Shown: positions 34,306 to 42,509 of the stretch, in pieces
How positions within the stretch are numbered: the first letter of the stretch is position 1
How the letters are laid out: each line of letters opens with the position of its first letter
Source: Actinoplanes oryzae
GTDB taxonomy: Bacteria; Actinomycetota; Actinomycetes; Mycobacteriales; Micromonosporaceae
Direction of reading: 5' to 3'
Length of the DNA: 64,000 bases
NCBI RefSeq assembly: GCF_030757795.1
Contig: NZ_JAUQWH010000027.1
Span: forward strand, 1 to 64,000
Notes under the pieces: model-generated
Told to the model about the DNA's origin: nothing
The model's input: the letters and a program-made list of their open reading frames with translations, nothing else
The model's database searches: none
Program-made: the position numbers and the translations under genes

Positions 34306-34944
34306 ATGCGCAGCTCGAAGATCACCGCCGTTGCGGCGGCCGCTCTGTTCTCGGTGTCCCTCGCCGCCTGCGGCAGCGACTCCGACTCGGACAGCACGGC
34401 CGCCGAGCCGGCTCCCACCATGACCTCGGCCGCGCCGATGATGTCCTCGGCGGCGCCGTCGGACACGATGACCAACTTCGGTGCCGGCTGTTCGGCGGTT
34501 CCGACGGACGACTCCAACCCGGGCAGCTTCGCCGCCATGGCGCAGGTGCCGGTGGCGACGGCGGCGTCCGGCAACCCGGTGCTGTCCACGCTGGTCACGG
34601 CCGTGAAGAAGGCGGGTCTCGTGGACTCGCTCAACACGGCTCCGGAGCTGACCGTCTTCGCCCCGGCCAACTCCGCGTTCGACAAGATCCCGAAGGCCGA
34701 CCTCGACAAGGTGCTCGCCGACAAGAAGACGCTGACCAGCGTCCTGACCTACCACGTGGTCGCGGGCAAGCTGACGCCGGCGGAGCTGGCCGGCACGCAC
34801 AAGACGCTGGAGGGTGACGAGGTCACGGTCACCGGCAGCGGCACCGACTTCAAAGTGGACGACGCTTCCGTGGTGTGCGGCAACGTGCAGACCGCCAACG
34901 CGACGGTCTACATCATCGACTCCGTGCTGATGCCGAAGGGCTGA
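34306..34944 (+). CDS. Fasciclin-domain lipoprotein (MPT83/MPT70-like)
   Basis: 212 aa surface lipoprotein: lipobox SLAAC (Cys about 21), a Ser/Ala/Met-rich linker, an MPT70-type N-terminal segment with FGAGCSAVPTDD, then a fasciclin domain (about 85-212) with LTVFAPANSAFDKIP and a terminal VYIIDSVLMPKG. Two Cys (CSAVP and VVCGN) probably pair. The ATG follows GAGGGG. It is the expected SigK target, with its own SigK-like promoter. It is followed two bases later by the molybdopterin oxidoreductase, suggesting a functional complex. Confidence 0.93.
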   Translation: MRSSKITAVAAAALFSVSLAACGSDSDSDSTAAEPAPTMTSAAPMMSSAAPSDTMTNFGAGCSAVPTDDSNPGSFAAMAQVPVATAASGNPVLSTLVTAVKKAGLVDSLNTAPELTVFAPANSAFDKIPKADLDKVLADKKTLTSVLTYHVVAGKLTPAELAGTHKTLEGDEVTVTGSGTDFKVDDASVVCGNVQTANATVYIIDSVLMPKG

Positions 34945-34946
34945 CG

Positions 34947-36443
34947 GTGTTACGGCGTGCGGGAGTTCCGGCCCTGACCGGGGTCCTGGCCGCCGGGCTC
35001 GGGGTGGCCGTCGCGGAGTTGCTCGCGGCGGCCACCCGGCCCCAGGCGGGACCGCTGGTCGCCGTCGGTGGCGCGGCCATCGACGCGGCGCCCACCCCGG
35101 TCAAGGAGTTCGCGGTGCGCACCTTCGGCACCCACGACAAGCCGGTGCTGCTGACCGGCATCGTGGTGGTCCTGGTGCTCGTCGCCGCGGCGGCCGGCGT
35201 GGGAAGTGCCCGCCGTCGCTGGATCGGCGTCGCCGGGGCGGCGGCGCTCGGGCTGGTGGGAGCGGCGGCGGCGCTGTCGCGTCCGGCCGCCGAGTGGTAC
35301 GACGCCGGGCCCGCCCTGGTCGCCGCGCTGGTCGCCGGTGCGGTGCTGTGGTGGCGCGGGCGACCCGTGCGAGGCGACGCTTCGGCTCCCGCGGGGTTCG
35401 ATCGGCGGGCGTTCTTGCGTACGGCGATGGTGGTCGGCGGGGGCGCGGTGCTCGCCGGCGGGGGCGCCGAGGTGGTCCGGCGGGCGCGCGGGGGAGCGGT
35501 GACCCGGTCCCGGGAGGCCATCCAGCTCCCGGCGGCAGCCGATCCGGCCCGGCCGCTGCCCGCGGGGACGGCACCCGGGTTCTACTCCGAGCAGTTCTAC
35601 CGGGTCGACACGGCGCTGAGTGTGCCGCGGGTCGACGTCGGCGAGTGGCGGCTGCGGGTGCACGGCATGGTGGACCGGGAGGCGACGTACTCCTTCGACG
35701 ACCTGCTGCGCCGGCCGCTCGTCGAACGGGACATCACCCTGAACTGCGTGTCCAGCGAGGTGGGCGGGCCCTACACGGGGACGGCGCGCTGGCTGGGCGT
35801 GCCGCTGGCGTCGTTGCTGCGCGAGGCGGGCCTCGACCCGGCGGCGGATCAGCTCGTGGCGCGGTCCACGGAGGGCATGACGATCGGCACGCCGGTCGCC
35901 ACGGTGCTCGACGGGCGTGACGCGATGCTCTGCGTCGGCATGAACGGCGAGCCGCTGCCGCTCGAGCACGGCTTCCCGGTCCGGATGCTCACGCCGGGTC
36001 TGTACGGGTACGCCGGCGCGTGCAAGTGGGTGACCGAGCTGGAGCTGACCACGTTCGCGGAGTTCGACGCGTACTGGGTGCGGCGGGGCTGGGCGGCGCA
36101 GGGGCCGGTCAAGACGGCGTCGCGCATCGACAAGCCGCAGCCCTTCGCCACGCTGACCGCGGGACGGGTGACCGTCGCCGGGGTGGCCTGGGCGCAGGGC
36201 CGGGGCATCCGCACCGTCGAGGTGCGGGTGGACGAGCGCCCCTGGGAGAAGGCGGAGCTGCTGCCGGTGCCGTCCTCGGACACCTGGGTGCAGTGGCGCT
36301 GGGAGTGGCAGGCCGCGCCGGGCCCGCACACGCTGACAGTGCGCGCCACGGATGGCACCGGGGCGGTCCAGACGGAGACGCGGGCGACACCCTTCCCGGA
36401 CGGCGCCACCGGCTGGCACAGCATCACCGCGACCGTCGAATAG
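34947..36443 (+). CDS. Membrane-anchored sulfite-oxidase-family molybdopterin oxidoreductase
   Basis: 498 aa. Four hydrophobic segments at the N terminus (about 5-30, 68-92, 95-115, 120-137) precede a twin-arginine-type motif (DRRAFLRT) and a fifth hydrophobic stretch (VVGGGAVLAGG). The catalytic domain (about 190-498) holds the molybdenum Cys in ITLNCVSSEVGG, the GVPL and CVGMNGEPLPLEHGFPVR blocks, and a C-terminal Mo-co dimerisation domain. This fits the dual Sec/Tat class of actinobacterial Mo proteins. The GTG lies two bases after the fasciclin stop. Substrate unknown; an MsrP-like protein-repair role is one option. Confidence 0.9.
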   Translation: MLRRAGVPALTGVLAAGLGVAVAELLAAATRPQAGPLVAVGGAAIDAAPTPVKEFAVRTFGTHDKPVLLTGIVVVLVLVAAAAGVGSARRRWIGVAGAAALGLVGAAAALSRPAAEWYDAGPALVAALVAGAVLWWRGRPVRGDASAPAGFDRRAFLRTAMVVGGGAVLAGGGAEVVRRARGGAVTRSREAIQLPAAADPARPLPAGTAPGFYSEQFYRVDTALSVPRVDVGEWRLRVHGMVDREATYSFDDLLRRPLVERDITLNCVSSEVGGPYTGTARWLGVPLASLLREAGLDPAADQLVARSTEGMTIGTPVATVLDGRDAMLCVGMNGEPLPLEHGFPVRMLTPGLYGYAGACKWVTELELTTFAEFDAYWVRRGWAAQGPVKTASRIDKPQPFATLTAGRVTVAGVAWAQGRGIRTVEVRVDERPWEKAELLPVPSSDTWVQWRWEWQAAPGPHTLTVRATDGTGAVQTETRATPFPDGATGWHSITATVE

Positions 36444-36491
36444 CGCACCCTCGTGTGCGTCGTTCGGCCCGTCGGCGTCACCAGCCGGACC

Positions 36492-36569
36492 AGCCGCATC
36501 GCGGCCGTGCGCGGGGCGAGCTGAGCGGGGGAGCCGCATCGCGGCCGTGCGGGGCGAGCTGAGCGGGGG
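36492..36569. repeat. Two tandem copies of a 38/40-bp unit
   Basis: Copies at 36492-36531 and 36532-36569 differ by a two-base deletion. They lie between the convergent oxidoreductase and the small acidic protein gene, with no stop codon of either gene included. Confidence 0.88.
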
Positions 36570-36664
36570 AGCCCGGTCAGGCCATCGGGGCGTTGGGCGA
36601 CGACGGCGAGCCGTGCTCGAAGGTGAGCGCGGCTCGCCGGTGTGGAGAGAGCGGGCGCGGGGGA

Positions 36665-36955
36665 TCAGGGGACGGTGCGCTCGATGGCGGCGGGGCCGTC
36701 GCGGTCGAGCTCTTCGCGGGCTCGCTCGATGTTTTCGGGGGTGGGGTCCCGGCCCTCGGCCTCCGCCAGGTCGACCGGCTCCCAGGGCTGGTCGGCGCCC
36801 GTGCGGATCTCGGGCCGGTCGCCGGGCTCGATGAACTGCGGGGTGTCCGAGTCGGGACCGCCGCCGGTGATGAAGGCGTCGACCGCCACATCGTCCTCGA
36901 TGGCGTCCGCCACTTCCTGTGACTCCTCCAGCGGAGGCCGGATCTCCTCGGTCAT
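36665..36955 (-). CDS. Small acidic hypothetical protein
   Basis: 96 aa, ATG with GGAGGA upstream. Rich in Glu, Asp and Pro, without hydrophobic segments; probably soluble and largely extended. Codon use matches the neighbourhood and the ribosome site is strong, so it is likely real. Not recognised; not in an operon. Confidence 0.6.
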   Translation of the reverse strand: MTEEIRPPLEESQEVADAIEDDVAVDAFITGGGPDSDTPQFIEPGDRPEIRTGADQPWEPVDLAEAEGRDPTPENIERAREELDRDGPAAIERTVP

Positions 36956-37297
36956 GGCTCCTCCAAGATGGATGCCCGCGGGCTTCGATCGATTCTTGTG
37001 CCTTTCCTCTCTCGCTTACCCCGTCCGGGTGGATCTCAACGCGAACCCATCTCCATGCCGTTTCCCACGCGTACGCAAAACGGGCGTTCATGCCGTTCGG
37101 CGCCGCGCGAGCGCGATTCGGACAACCACCGCGCGCAGCGGATGGACGCTGAGTAGCCGGACGAATACATTTCTGCGGTGTCACCTGTGTGGGTGTCCGG
37201 CGGGGATCACGCACACGGTGGCGAGGGGAACGTGACGAGAGATGAGCGATCGCTGCGGTGTGTGGCGTGGCACTCCGGCGGGGCCGGGTGGTTCACG
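36956..37297. other. Divergent spacer, no gene seen
   Basis: About 340 bp that should contain promoters for the acidic protein and the small gene at 37298. The central part (37010-37130) is comparatively GC-poor. No clear operator or RNA structure recognised. Confidence 0.35.
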
Positions 37298-37636
37298 ATG
37301 AGCGACCTGACCGACGCGGAGCGCGACGCGAGCGAGGTGGTACGGCTACTCACCGGCCTCGCCATGGTGCTGGAACGGCGTGGCGCCGGGCCCGACGAGG
37401 ACACCGAGGTGTTGTCGGCGCTCGCCCGCGACGGCGGAGTGGCGGCGGTACGTGTCCTCGAATACCTGCGTGCCCTGCGGGGCGCCGGCGACGGTGTGGC
37501 GATCTCCGTGCCGATGCGGCTCGGCCTCTGGCGGGACTGGGTGCCGCCGCGGGGAAGCCTCTTCGCCGGTCCGCCCGGCACGCCCCCGGTCGACGACTTC
37601 CCGCGCCCACGGCGGCGCCGCGACCCCGGCGAGTAG
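37298..37636 (+). CDS. Small hypothetical protein with C-terminal reiterated terminus
   Basis: 112 aa from the ATG at 37298; a GTG at 37232 with GAGGGG upstream is an in-frame alternative adding 22 residues. The N-terminal half is helical (DLTDAERDASEVVRLLTGLA) and contains an LSALARDGGVAAVRVLEYLR segment. The tail is Pro/Arg-rich and ends RRDPGE. Not recognised. The last codons and the stop lie in a 27-bp tandem repeat. Confidence 0.6.
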   Translation: MSDLTDAERDASEVVRLLTGLAMVLERRGAGPDEDTEVLSALARDGGVAAVRVLEYLRALRGAGDGVAISVPMRLGLWRDWVPPRGSLFAGPPGTPPVDDFPRPRRRRDPGE

Positions 37637-37752
37637 CGGATGTGCCGCGACCCCGGCGAGTAGCGGTTGTGCCGCGACCGCGGCGAGTAGCGGTCGCGCC
37701 GGGGCTCGCGGCGAGTAGCGGTTGCGTCAGGACTCCGGCGAGTGACAGCGGC
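37617..37752 (+). repeat. Five 27/28-bp tandem copies including the gene's stop codon
   Basis: Unit GCCGCGACCCCGGCGAGTAG followed by 7 nt. The first copy is the real C terminus (stop TAG at 37634-37636). Three further copies keep GGCGAGTAGCGG and the fifth is degenerate (GGCGAGTGACAGCGG). Confidence 0.9.
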
Positions 37753-37974
37753 GCCGCGAACCCGGCGATTGGCTCGCGCTGGCGCATTGACCTGAGCGAA
37801 CGAGCAGGGCGAACGCCGCCGGCGGCTGCGCGAGGGCGCATGACGCGGCGATACCGAGCGGGCTGCGCCAAGACGCATGACGAGGCGAGAGCGAGCGCCC
37901 CGGCGACGCCGAGCGATCCACGGTGACAACGGAATGTGACGGCGAACCGCTGACCCTGCGGAACGGTCCCCGGG
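37753..37974. other. Convergent spacer, no gene seen
   Basis: Continuation of the spacer after the stop-codon repeat, up to the end of the AraC gene. Short stretches such as GCGCATGACGCGGCGATACCGAGC and CGCATGACGAGGCGAGAGCGAGC look like diverged repeats. Confidence 0.35.
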
Positions 37975-38964
37975 TCAGCGGTTGCGCAGGGTGTCCGAAG
38001 GGGACATTCCGTACCGGGCGCGGTAGGCCGACGCGAACCGTCCCAGGTGAGCGAATCCCCACCGGTGCGCGACGGCCGCCACGGTGGTCCGCGCCGGATC
38101 CTCGCGCAGGAGGGCCTCGTGCGCGCGGGTGAGACGTACCTGTTGCAGGTAGGTCATGGGTGCGCAGTCCAGGTGCCGGCGGAAGCCCTCCTGCAGGGAC
38201 CGCACGCTCACGCCCGCGATCTCCGCGATCTCGCCCACTGTGTACGGCCGCTCCGGCTCGTCGTGTATGGCGTCGACCGCGCGCTGGACGGCGCGGGACG
38301 GACCCGGGGTGACGGGCGCGGTCAGGGCATCGGTGTAACGGTGCGGCAGGGCGAGCAGCAGGCCGTTCATGATGCTGCGCCGCAACTGCTCGGCGATCAG
38401 CGGCTCGTGCACGAGGCTGCCGCCGTGCCGGATCTCGCCCCGCAGCAGGCGGATCATGCGGATCCAGCTGCGCATCGGACCGGACTTGAGATCCGTGAAG
38501 GCGGGCAGGTCGAGGGGTCCCTCGATCCGGTGACCGAGAAGGGTCGACAGCTCGTTCTCCAGGGCGGCCTGTTCGATCTTGACGTCGAGCTCGCACGAGT
38601 TCCGGTCGTGCAGGGTGTGGACGGGCGCGTCCGGGTGGAAGATCGCCGCCTGGTCGACGTCGGTGAGCACGCGGTTGCCCGACTGGTACGAGCGGACCTG
38701 CCCGGCCACCGGAATGGTCAGGTGGTAGGCGTGCAGTTCGCCCGAGCCGAGCGTCACGGGCGCGCCGAAGCCGAGCTGGCCGACCGTCAGCGGTCCGAGT
38801 TGGATCACATCGAACCGGAACCGGAAATTGTGCGCACCTTCGGGTACGCCCACGGATAGCGGATAGAAGAACCTCCTCAGCAAGTACCGCGTATCGTCGA
38901 GATCAACGCTCGCAATGCTCGCCTCGGCCGGTGCTGCCGCCGCTCTCAGGTGAACGTCAGTCAT
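37975..38964 (-). CDS. AraC-family transcriptional regulator
   Basis: 329 aa. An N-terminal AraC-binding-like sensor domain (about 25-200) is followed by two helix-turn-helix motifs at the C terminus (YTVGEIAEIAGVSVRSLQEGFRR and TTVAAVAHRWGFAHLGRFASAYRARYG). No target is adjacent apart from the divergent STAS protein, 285 bp away. Effector unknown. Confidence 0.9.
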   Translation of the reverse strand: MTDVHLRAAAAPAEASIASVDLDDTRYLLRRFFYPLSVGVPEGAHNFRFRFDVIQLGPLTVGQLGFGAPVTLGSGELHAYHLTIPVAGQVRSYQSGNRVLTDVDQAAIFHPDAPVHTLHDRNSCELDVKIEQAALENELSTLLGHRIEGPLDLPAFTDLKSGPMRSWIRMIRLLRGEIRHGGSLVHEPLIAEQLRRSIMNGLLLALPHRYTDALTAPVTPGPSRAVQRAVDAIHDEPERPYTVGEIAEIAGVSVRSLQEGFRRHLDCAPMTYLQQVRLTRAHEALLREDPARTTVAAVAHRWGFAHLGRFASAYRARYGMSPSDTLRNR

Positions 38965-39249
38965 CTCTTAGGGCACTCCTGCGCATACTCTGAGTATTCT
39001 TAGGGGCGGAGGCCGCGTCAATGTCCGGGCCTCTCGGTGACCGATCCAGCACATTCCGGCCATATGAACTACTCTGGCGTTCCGCGCCTACCTGGCGTAA
39101 CTTGCAGACCAGCGGAATGTTGTCAGGACGCGACGTCGGCCGGCGCCTTGGTGAGGCTCCGGGCTGGGTGTGCCGGTGATGGCCGGCGGCGCAGCAGACT
39201 CCCGCAGAACGTTCGGCGTCGCCCGCACGACGCCAGGAAGAGGGCAGCC

Positions 39250-39606
39250 GTGTATCTGCCGATCACCACTCGCCAATTGGCCGATGGCACCGTCGAGATC
39301 GCGCCGAGCGGTGAGATCGATCTGGACAACGCCCACGTCATGCGCGACGCCGTCAACGACGTCCTGACCACGCAGACGCCGGTGCGGATAGACCTCGACC
39401 TCCAACGGGTGATGCTGATCGACAGCATCGGCATCGGCATCCTGGTCGCCTGCTTCCACGCGGCGGCCGCCTCCGGGGTCAAGCTGGTGGTCAGTCACCC
39501 CAGCCCGACCGTCTACCGGCAGCTGTGGATCTCGGGACTCGTCGGGCTGCTCGGCTGCGCCGAGCCGCCGGCCCCGCGCACGTCCGTGGGCCTTCGCCCC
39601 AGCTGA
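39250..39606 (+). CDS. STAS-domain anti-sigma factor antagonist
   Basis: 118 aa. A GTG start preceded by GGAAGAGGG is preferred to the far-upstream in-frame starts. SpoIIAA-like fold: GEIDLDNAHVMRDAV, RIDLDLQRVMLIDSIGIGILV with Ser in IDSIG as the phosphorylation site, and a C-terminal helix. The partner anti-sigma kinase is not encoded here. It is orphan, as many actinobacterial STAS genes are. Confidence 0.87.
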   Translation: MYLPITTRQLADGTVEIAPSGEIDLDNAHVMRDAVNDVLTTQTPVRIDLDLQRVMLIDSIGIGILVACFHAAAASGVKLVVSHPSPTVYRQLWISGLVGLLGCAEPPAPRTSVGLRPS

Positions 39607-39702
39607 CCCGGCCCTCGTGCGCCCGTTGCCGCGAGCCACGAGGACACACCCGGCACAGGGATCCGGCCGTTGCCGCGAGCGGATCCCGTACCGGAAAATG
39701 AG

Positions 39703-39731
39703 CGGGCGCCCCCGCCTGGCGGGAGCGCCCG
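39703..39731. terminator. Bidirectional terminator between STAS and MFS genes
   Basis: A 14-bp stem with one mismatch (CGGGCGC...CCCGCC with GGCGGG...GCGCCCG) around a one-base centre between convergent genes. Confidence 0.7.
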
Positions 39732-39747
39732 ATCGAGCCGGCACCGG

Positions 39748-41325
39748 TCAGTGCATGGGCGCGGCGGCCTCGCGGGCGCGGCGCTCCTCGCCGCTGAGCG
39801 TGTGCAGCGGCTTCTCCTTGATGAACAGGACCGCGATCACGGCCAGCGCGGCGATCGGCGCGCCGATGAGGAAGAGCTCCGACGTCGCCTGCGCGTAGAT
39901 GTCGGCCACGATGGCGCGCACCGGCTCCGGCAGGGCGGAGACGTCGGGAACCTCCTGCGTGCCTCCGGTGGTGGCGGCCTGCGGGAACTTCTCGGCGAAG
40001 AGGGACGAGACCTTCCCGGCGAGTACGGCACCCAGCGCGCTCACCCCGATCGTGCCGCCCATGCTGCGGAAGAACGTGATCGTCGAGGTGGCGGCGCCCA
40101 GCTCGGCGGCGGGAACGTCGTTCTGGGCGGCCAGGACGAGGTTCTGCATGAGCATGCCGACGCCGGCGCCGAGGATCAGCATCCAGATCGACAGCATCAG
40201 CACGCTCGTGCCGGCGCCGATGGTGCTCAGCAGCAGCATGCCGGCGGTCATCACGATCGCGCCGGCGACCAGGTAGATCTTCCAGCGGCCGGTCTTGGTG
40301 ATCAGCGCGCCGGCGACGGTCGAGGAGACCAGGAGGCCGAAGATCATCGGCAGGCTCATGAGGCCGGCGACGGTCGGGGACTTGCCGAGGGCGATCTGGA
40401 AGTACTGGCTGAGGAACACCGTGCCGCCGAACATCGCCACGCCGACCAGGGCGCTGGCGACGATCGTCAGCGTGACCGTGCGGTTGCGGAAGATGCCGAG
40501 CGGGATGATCGGCTCCTTGGCCTTCGACTCGACGAGCACGGCGAGCGCGAGCAGGACGATGCCGCCGGCCACGAAGGCCGCCGTCTCCCAGGACGCCCAG
40601 TCGAAGTGGTTGCCCGCGAGCGTCGACCAGATCAGCAGGTCGCTGACGCCGGCCGTGATGAGGAAGGCGCCGAGCCAGTCGATGCTGACTTCCTTGCGTA
40701 CGGAGGGGAGGTGCAGCGTGCGCTGCAGCAGGAGGATCGCGGCCAGCGAGAACGGCACGCCGATGAAGAAGCACCAGCGCCAGCCCAGCCACGAGGTGTC
40801 CACGATGACGCCGCCGATCAGCGGGCCGGCGATCGTGGCGACGCCGAAGACCGCGCCGAAGATGCCCGAGTAGCGGCCCATCTCCCGGGGCGGGATCATC
40901 GCGGCCATGACGATCGTCGCCAGGGCCGTCATGCCGCCCGCGCCGACGCCCTGCAGGATGCGGCTGACGATGAGCAGCTCCACGTTGGGCGCGAAGCCGG
41001 CGATGAGCGAGCCGCCGACGAAGAGGCCGAGCGAGAGCTGGATCAGCAGCTTCTTGCTGTAGAGGTCGGCCATCTTGCCCCACAGCGGCACGGTCGCCGT
41101 CATGGCCAGCAGCTCGGTCGTGACGATCCAGGTGTAGACGGACTGCGAGCCGTTCAGGTCGGCGATGATGCGCGGCAGGGCGTTGGAGACGATCGTCGAG
41201 GCCAGGATGCTCACGAACATGCCGAGCATCAGGCCCGACAGCGCTTGCACGACCTCGCGCGGCGTCATGCGGCCGGAGGATGCCGCGTCGGCGGTGTCCA
41301 CCTTGGCGGTTTCGTCCAGGGTCAT
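39748..41325 (-). CDS. MFS drug transporter, DHA2 (14-TM) family
   Basis: Proton-driven efflux pump, 525 aa with about 14 hydrophobic segments. Motif A is visible in WGKMADLYSKKLL, motif C-like in PLIGGVIVDTSWLGWRWCFFIGVPF. The N terminus has MLGMFVSILASTIVSNALPRI, typical of EmrB/QacA transporters. Its ATG overlaps the stop of the upstream TetR gene, so regulator and pump form an operon. Substrate unknown. Confidence 0.93.
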   Translation of the reverse strand: MTLDETAKVDTADAASSGRMTPREVVQALSGLMLGMFVSILASTIVSNALPRIIADLNGSQSVYTWIVTTELLAMTATVPLWGKMADLYSKKLLIQLSLGLFVGGSLIAGFAPNVELLIVSRILQGVGAGGMTALATIVMAAMIPPREMGRYSGIFGAVFGVATIAGPLIGGVIVDTSWLGWRWCFFIGVPFSLAAILLLQRTLHLPSVRKEVSIDWLGAFLITAGVSDLLIWSTLAGNHFDWASWETAAFVAGGIVLLALAVLVESKAKEPIIPLGIFRNRTVTLTIVASALVGVAMFGGTVFLSQYFQIALGKSPTVAGLMSLPMIFGLLVSSTVAGALITKTGRWKIYLVAGAIVMTAGMLLLSTIGAGTSVLMLSIWMLILGAGVGMLMQNLVLAAQNDVPAAELGAATSTITFFRSMGGTIGVSALGAVLAGKVSSLFAEKFPQAATTGGTQEVPDVSALPEPVRAIVADIYAQATSELFLIGAPIAALAVIAVLFIKEKPLHTLSGEERRAREAAAPMH

Positions 41326-41951
41326 CGGTTTTCCTCGGGGGTAGGGGTGGGGTCGGCGAGTCCGCGGGCGAGCACCTCGAAGGCCTCTCGCGCCAGGTCG
41401 GTCAGGTGCAGCGCGCCGCCGGACGCCGCCCAGCGCATGAGCGCGGTCCGCAGGGCGGCGCCGGCCACGGCGGCGGTCAACTGGGGGTACGTGTCCTCGG
41501 GGCTGATGCCGAGCCGCTGCGCGATGGCCGTCACGAGGTCGCGCTCCACCGCCGCGGACCGGCCCAGCAGCCCGGCGACCAGCGACGGGTTGGCCTCCAT
41601 GACCCGGAACCGCAGCAGCCAGAGCTCGTGGTCGGCCTCCATCGCGGCGAGGCCGGGCTCCGCCGCGATCAGCAACGCTCGCACCGTGGGCACTTCGCGT
41701 GGCACCGCGAGGAAGCGGTCGCGGGTCTCCTGGTCGTCGACGAACTGGTCGCCGGTGATCGCCTCGTCCTTGCTGGCGAAGTAGTTGAAGAACGTGCGGG
41801 GCGACACGTCGGCCGCCTCGGCGATGGCCTCGACGGTGACGTGGTCGAGCCCGCGCTGGTCGACGAGGCGCAGCGCGGCGGCGATCAGCGCCTGCCGCGT
41901 CTGCTGCTTCTTCCGGTCGCGCCGGCCCGGCGGCGCGGTCTGCTGGGACAC
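41322..41951 (-). CDS. TetR-family repressor of the adjacent efflux pump
   Basis: 209 aa from a GTG start; longer upstream extensions are not credible. HTH: LDHVTVEAIAEAADVSPRTFFNYFASKDEAI. C-terminal ligand domain from about 75. It overlaps the MFS start by four bases (ATGA). Two palindromes lie just upstream of the start and are likely its operators. Confidence 0.92.
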   Translation of the reverse strand: MSQQTAPPGRRDRKKQQTRQALIAAALRLVDQRGLDHVTVEAIAEAADVSPRTFFNYFASKDEAITGDQFVDDQETRDRFLAVPREVPTVRALLIAAEPGLAAMEADHELWLLRFRVMEANPSLVAGLLGRSAAVERDLVTAIAQRLGISPEDTYPQLTAAVAGAALRTALMRWAASGGALHLTDLAREAFEVLARGLADPTPTPEENR

Positions 41952-41956
41952 GATCA

Positions 41957-41968
41957 CACCGTACGGTG
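41957..41968. promoter_or_regulatory. Perfect palindrome CACCGTACGGTG
   Basis: 12-bp palindrome 5 nt before the TetR start, a candidate operator within the promoter or near the first codons. Confidence 0.5.
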
Positions 41969-41971
41969 ATT

Positions 41972-41988
41972 TTTGCAGGGCGTGCAAA
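41972..41988. promoter_or_regulatory. Inverted repeat TTTGCA-N5-TGCAAA
   Basis: Six-base perfect half sites separated by 5 nt, in the divergent spacer between tetR and the VanZ-like gene. A further partial half-site (TTGCCTGCAAG) follows on the VanZ side. Candidate TetR operator. Confidence 0.55.
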
Positions 41989-42044
41989 CTTTTATTGCCT
42001 GCAAGTATGTGGTCCCCGCGACAGCAGGGCAGAATCGAGTCACC

Positions 42045-42509
42045 ATGCGGCGGCTCGTTCTCGGCACCATCTCCCTGCTCTACGCGGCGGCGGTCATCAT
42101 GATCACGATCTTCCCGATCCGCCCGCACCCGCCGTCCTACTGGGCGGCGGAGCCCTTCTCGGAGATGGTCCACTGGATCCCGGGCGACGTGGACGCGCCC
42201 AGCTTCGTGCTCAACGTCATCATGTTCCTGCCGTTCGGCGTGCTCGGCCCGCTGCTCTCGCGCCGCTGCGACGGGTACGCCGCGATCGCCTGGCGGGCCG
42301 TGACGGCCAGCGCGGTGATCGAGCTGACCCAGCTCGTGCTGGGCCTGACGCTGGGCAGCCGGCGCACGATCGACGTCAACGACCTCATCGCGAACACGGC
42401 CGGCGCCCTGCTCGGACTGCTGATCCTCCGCCTGGCCGTGCCGGCCGCGGCGCACCGGGCGGGCCTGGCGGTCACACCAGCGGATCCGGCTCCACGTGGT
42501 GGATCTTGA
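42045..42509 (+). CDS. VanZ-like family membrane protein
   Basis: 154 aa with four hydrophobic segments. VanZ-like motifs: NVIMFLPFGVLGPLL, RAVTASAVIELTQLVLG, RTIDVNDLIANTAGALLG. Related to VanZ of teicoplanin resistance, but the family is broad and usually of unknown function. It is divergent from the TetR repressor, sharing its operator region, and its 3' end overlaps the convergent VOC gene by 38 bp. Confidence 0.87.
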   Translation: MRRLVLGTISLLYAAAVIMITIFPIRPHPPSYWAAEPFSEMVHWIPGDVDAPSFVLNVIMFLPFGVLGPLLSRRCDGYAAIAWRAVTASAVIELTQLVLGLTLGSRRTIDVNDLIANTAGALLGLLILRLAVPAAAHRAGLAVTPADPAPRGGS

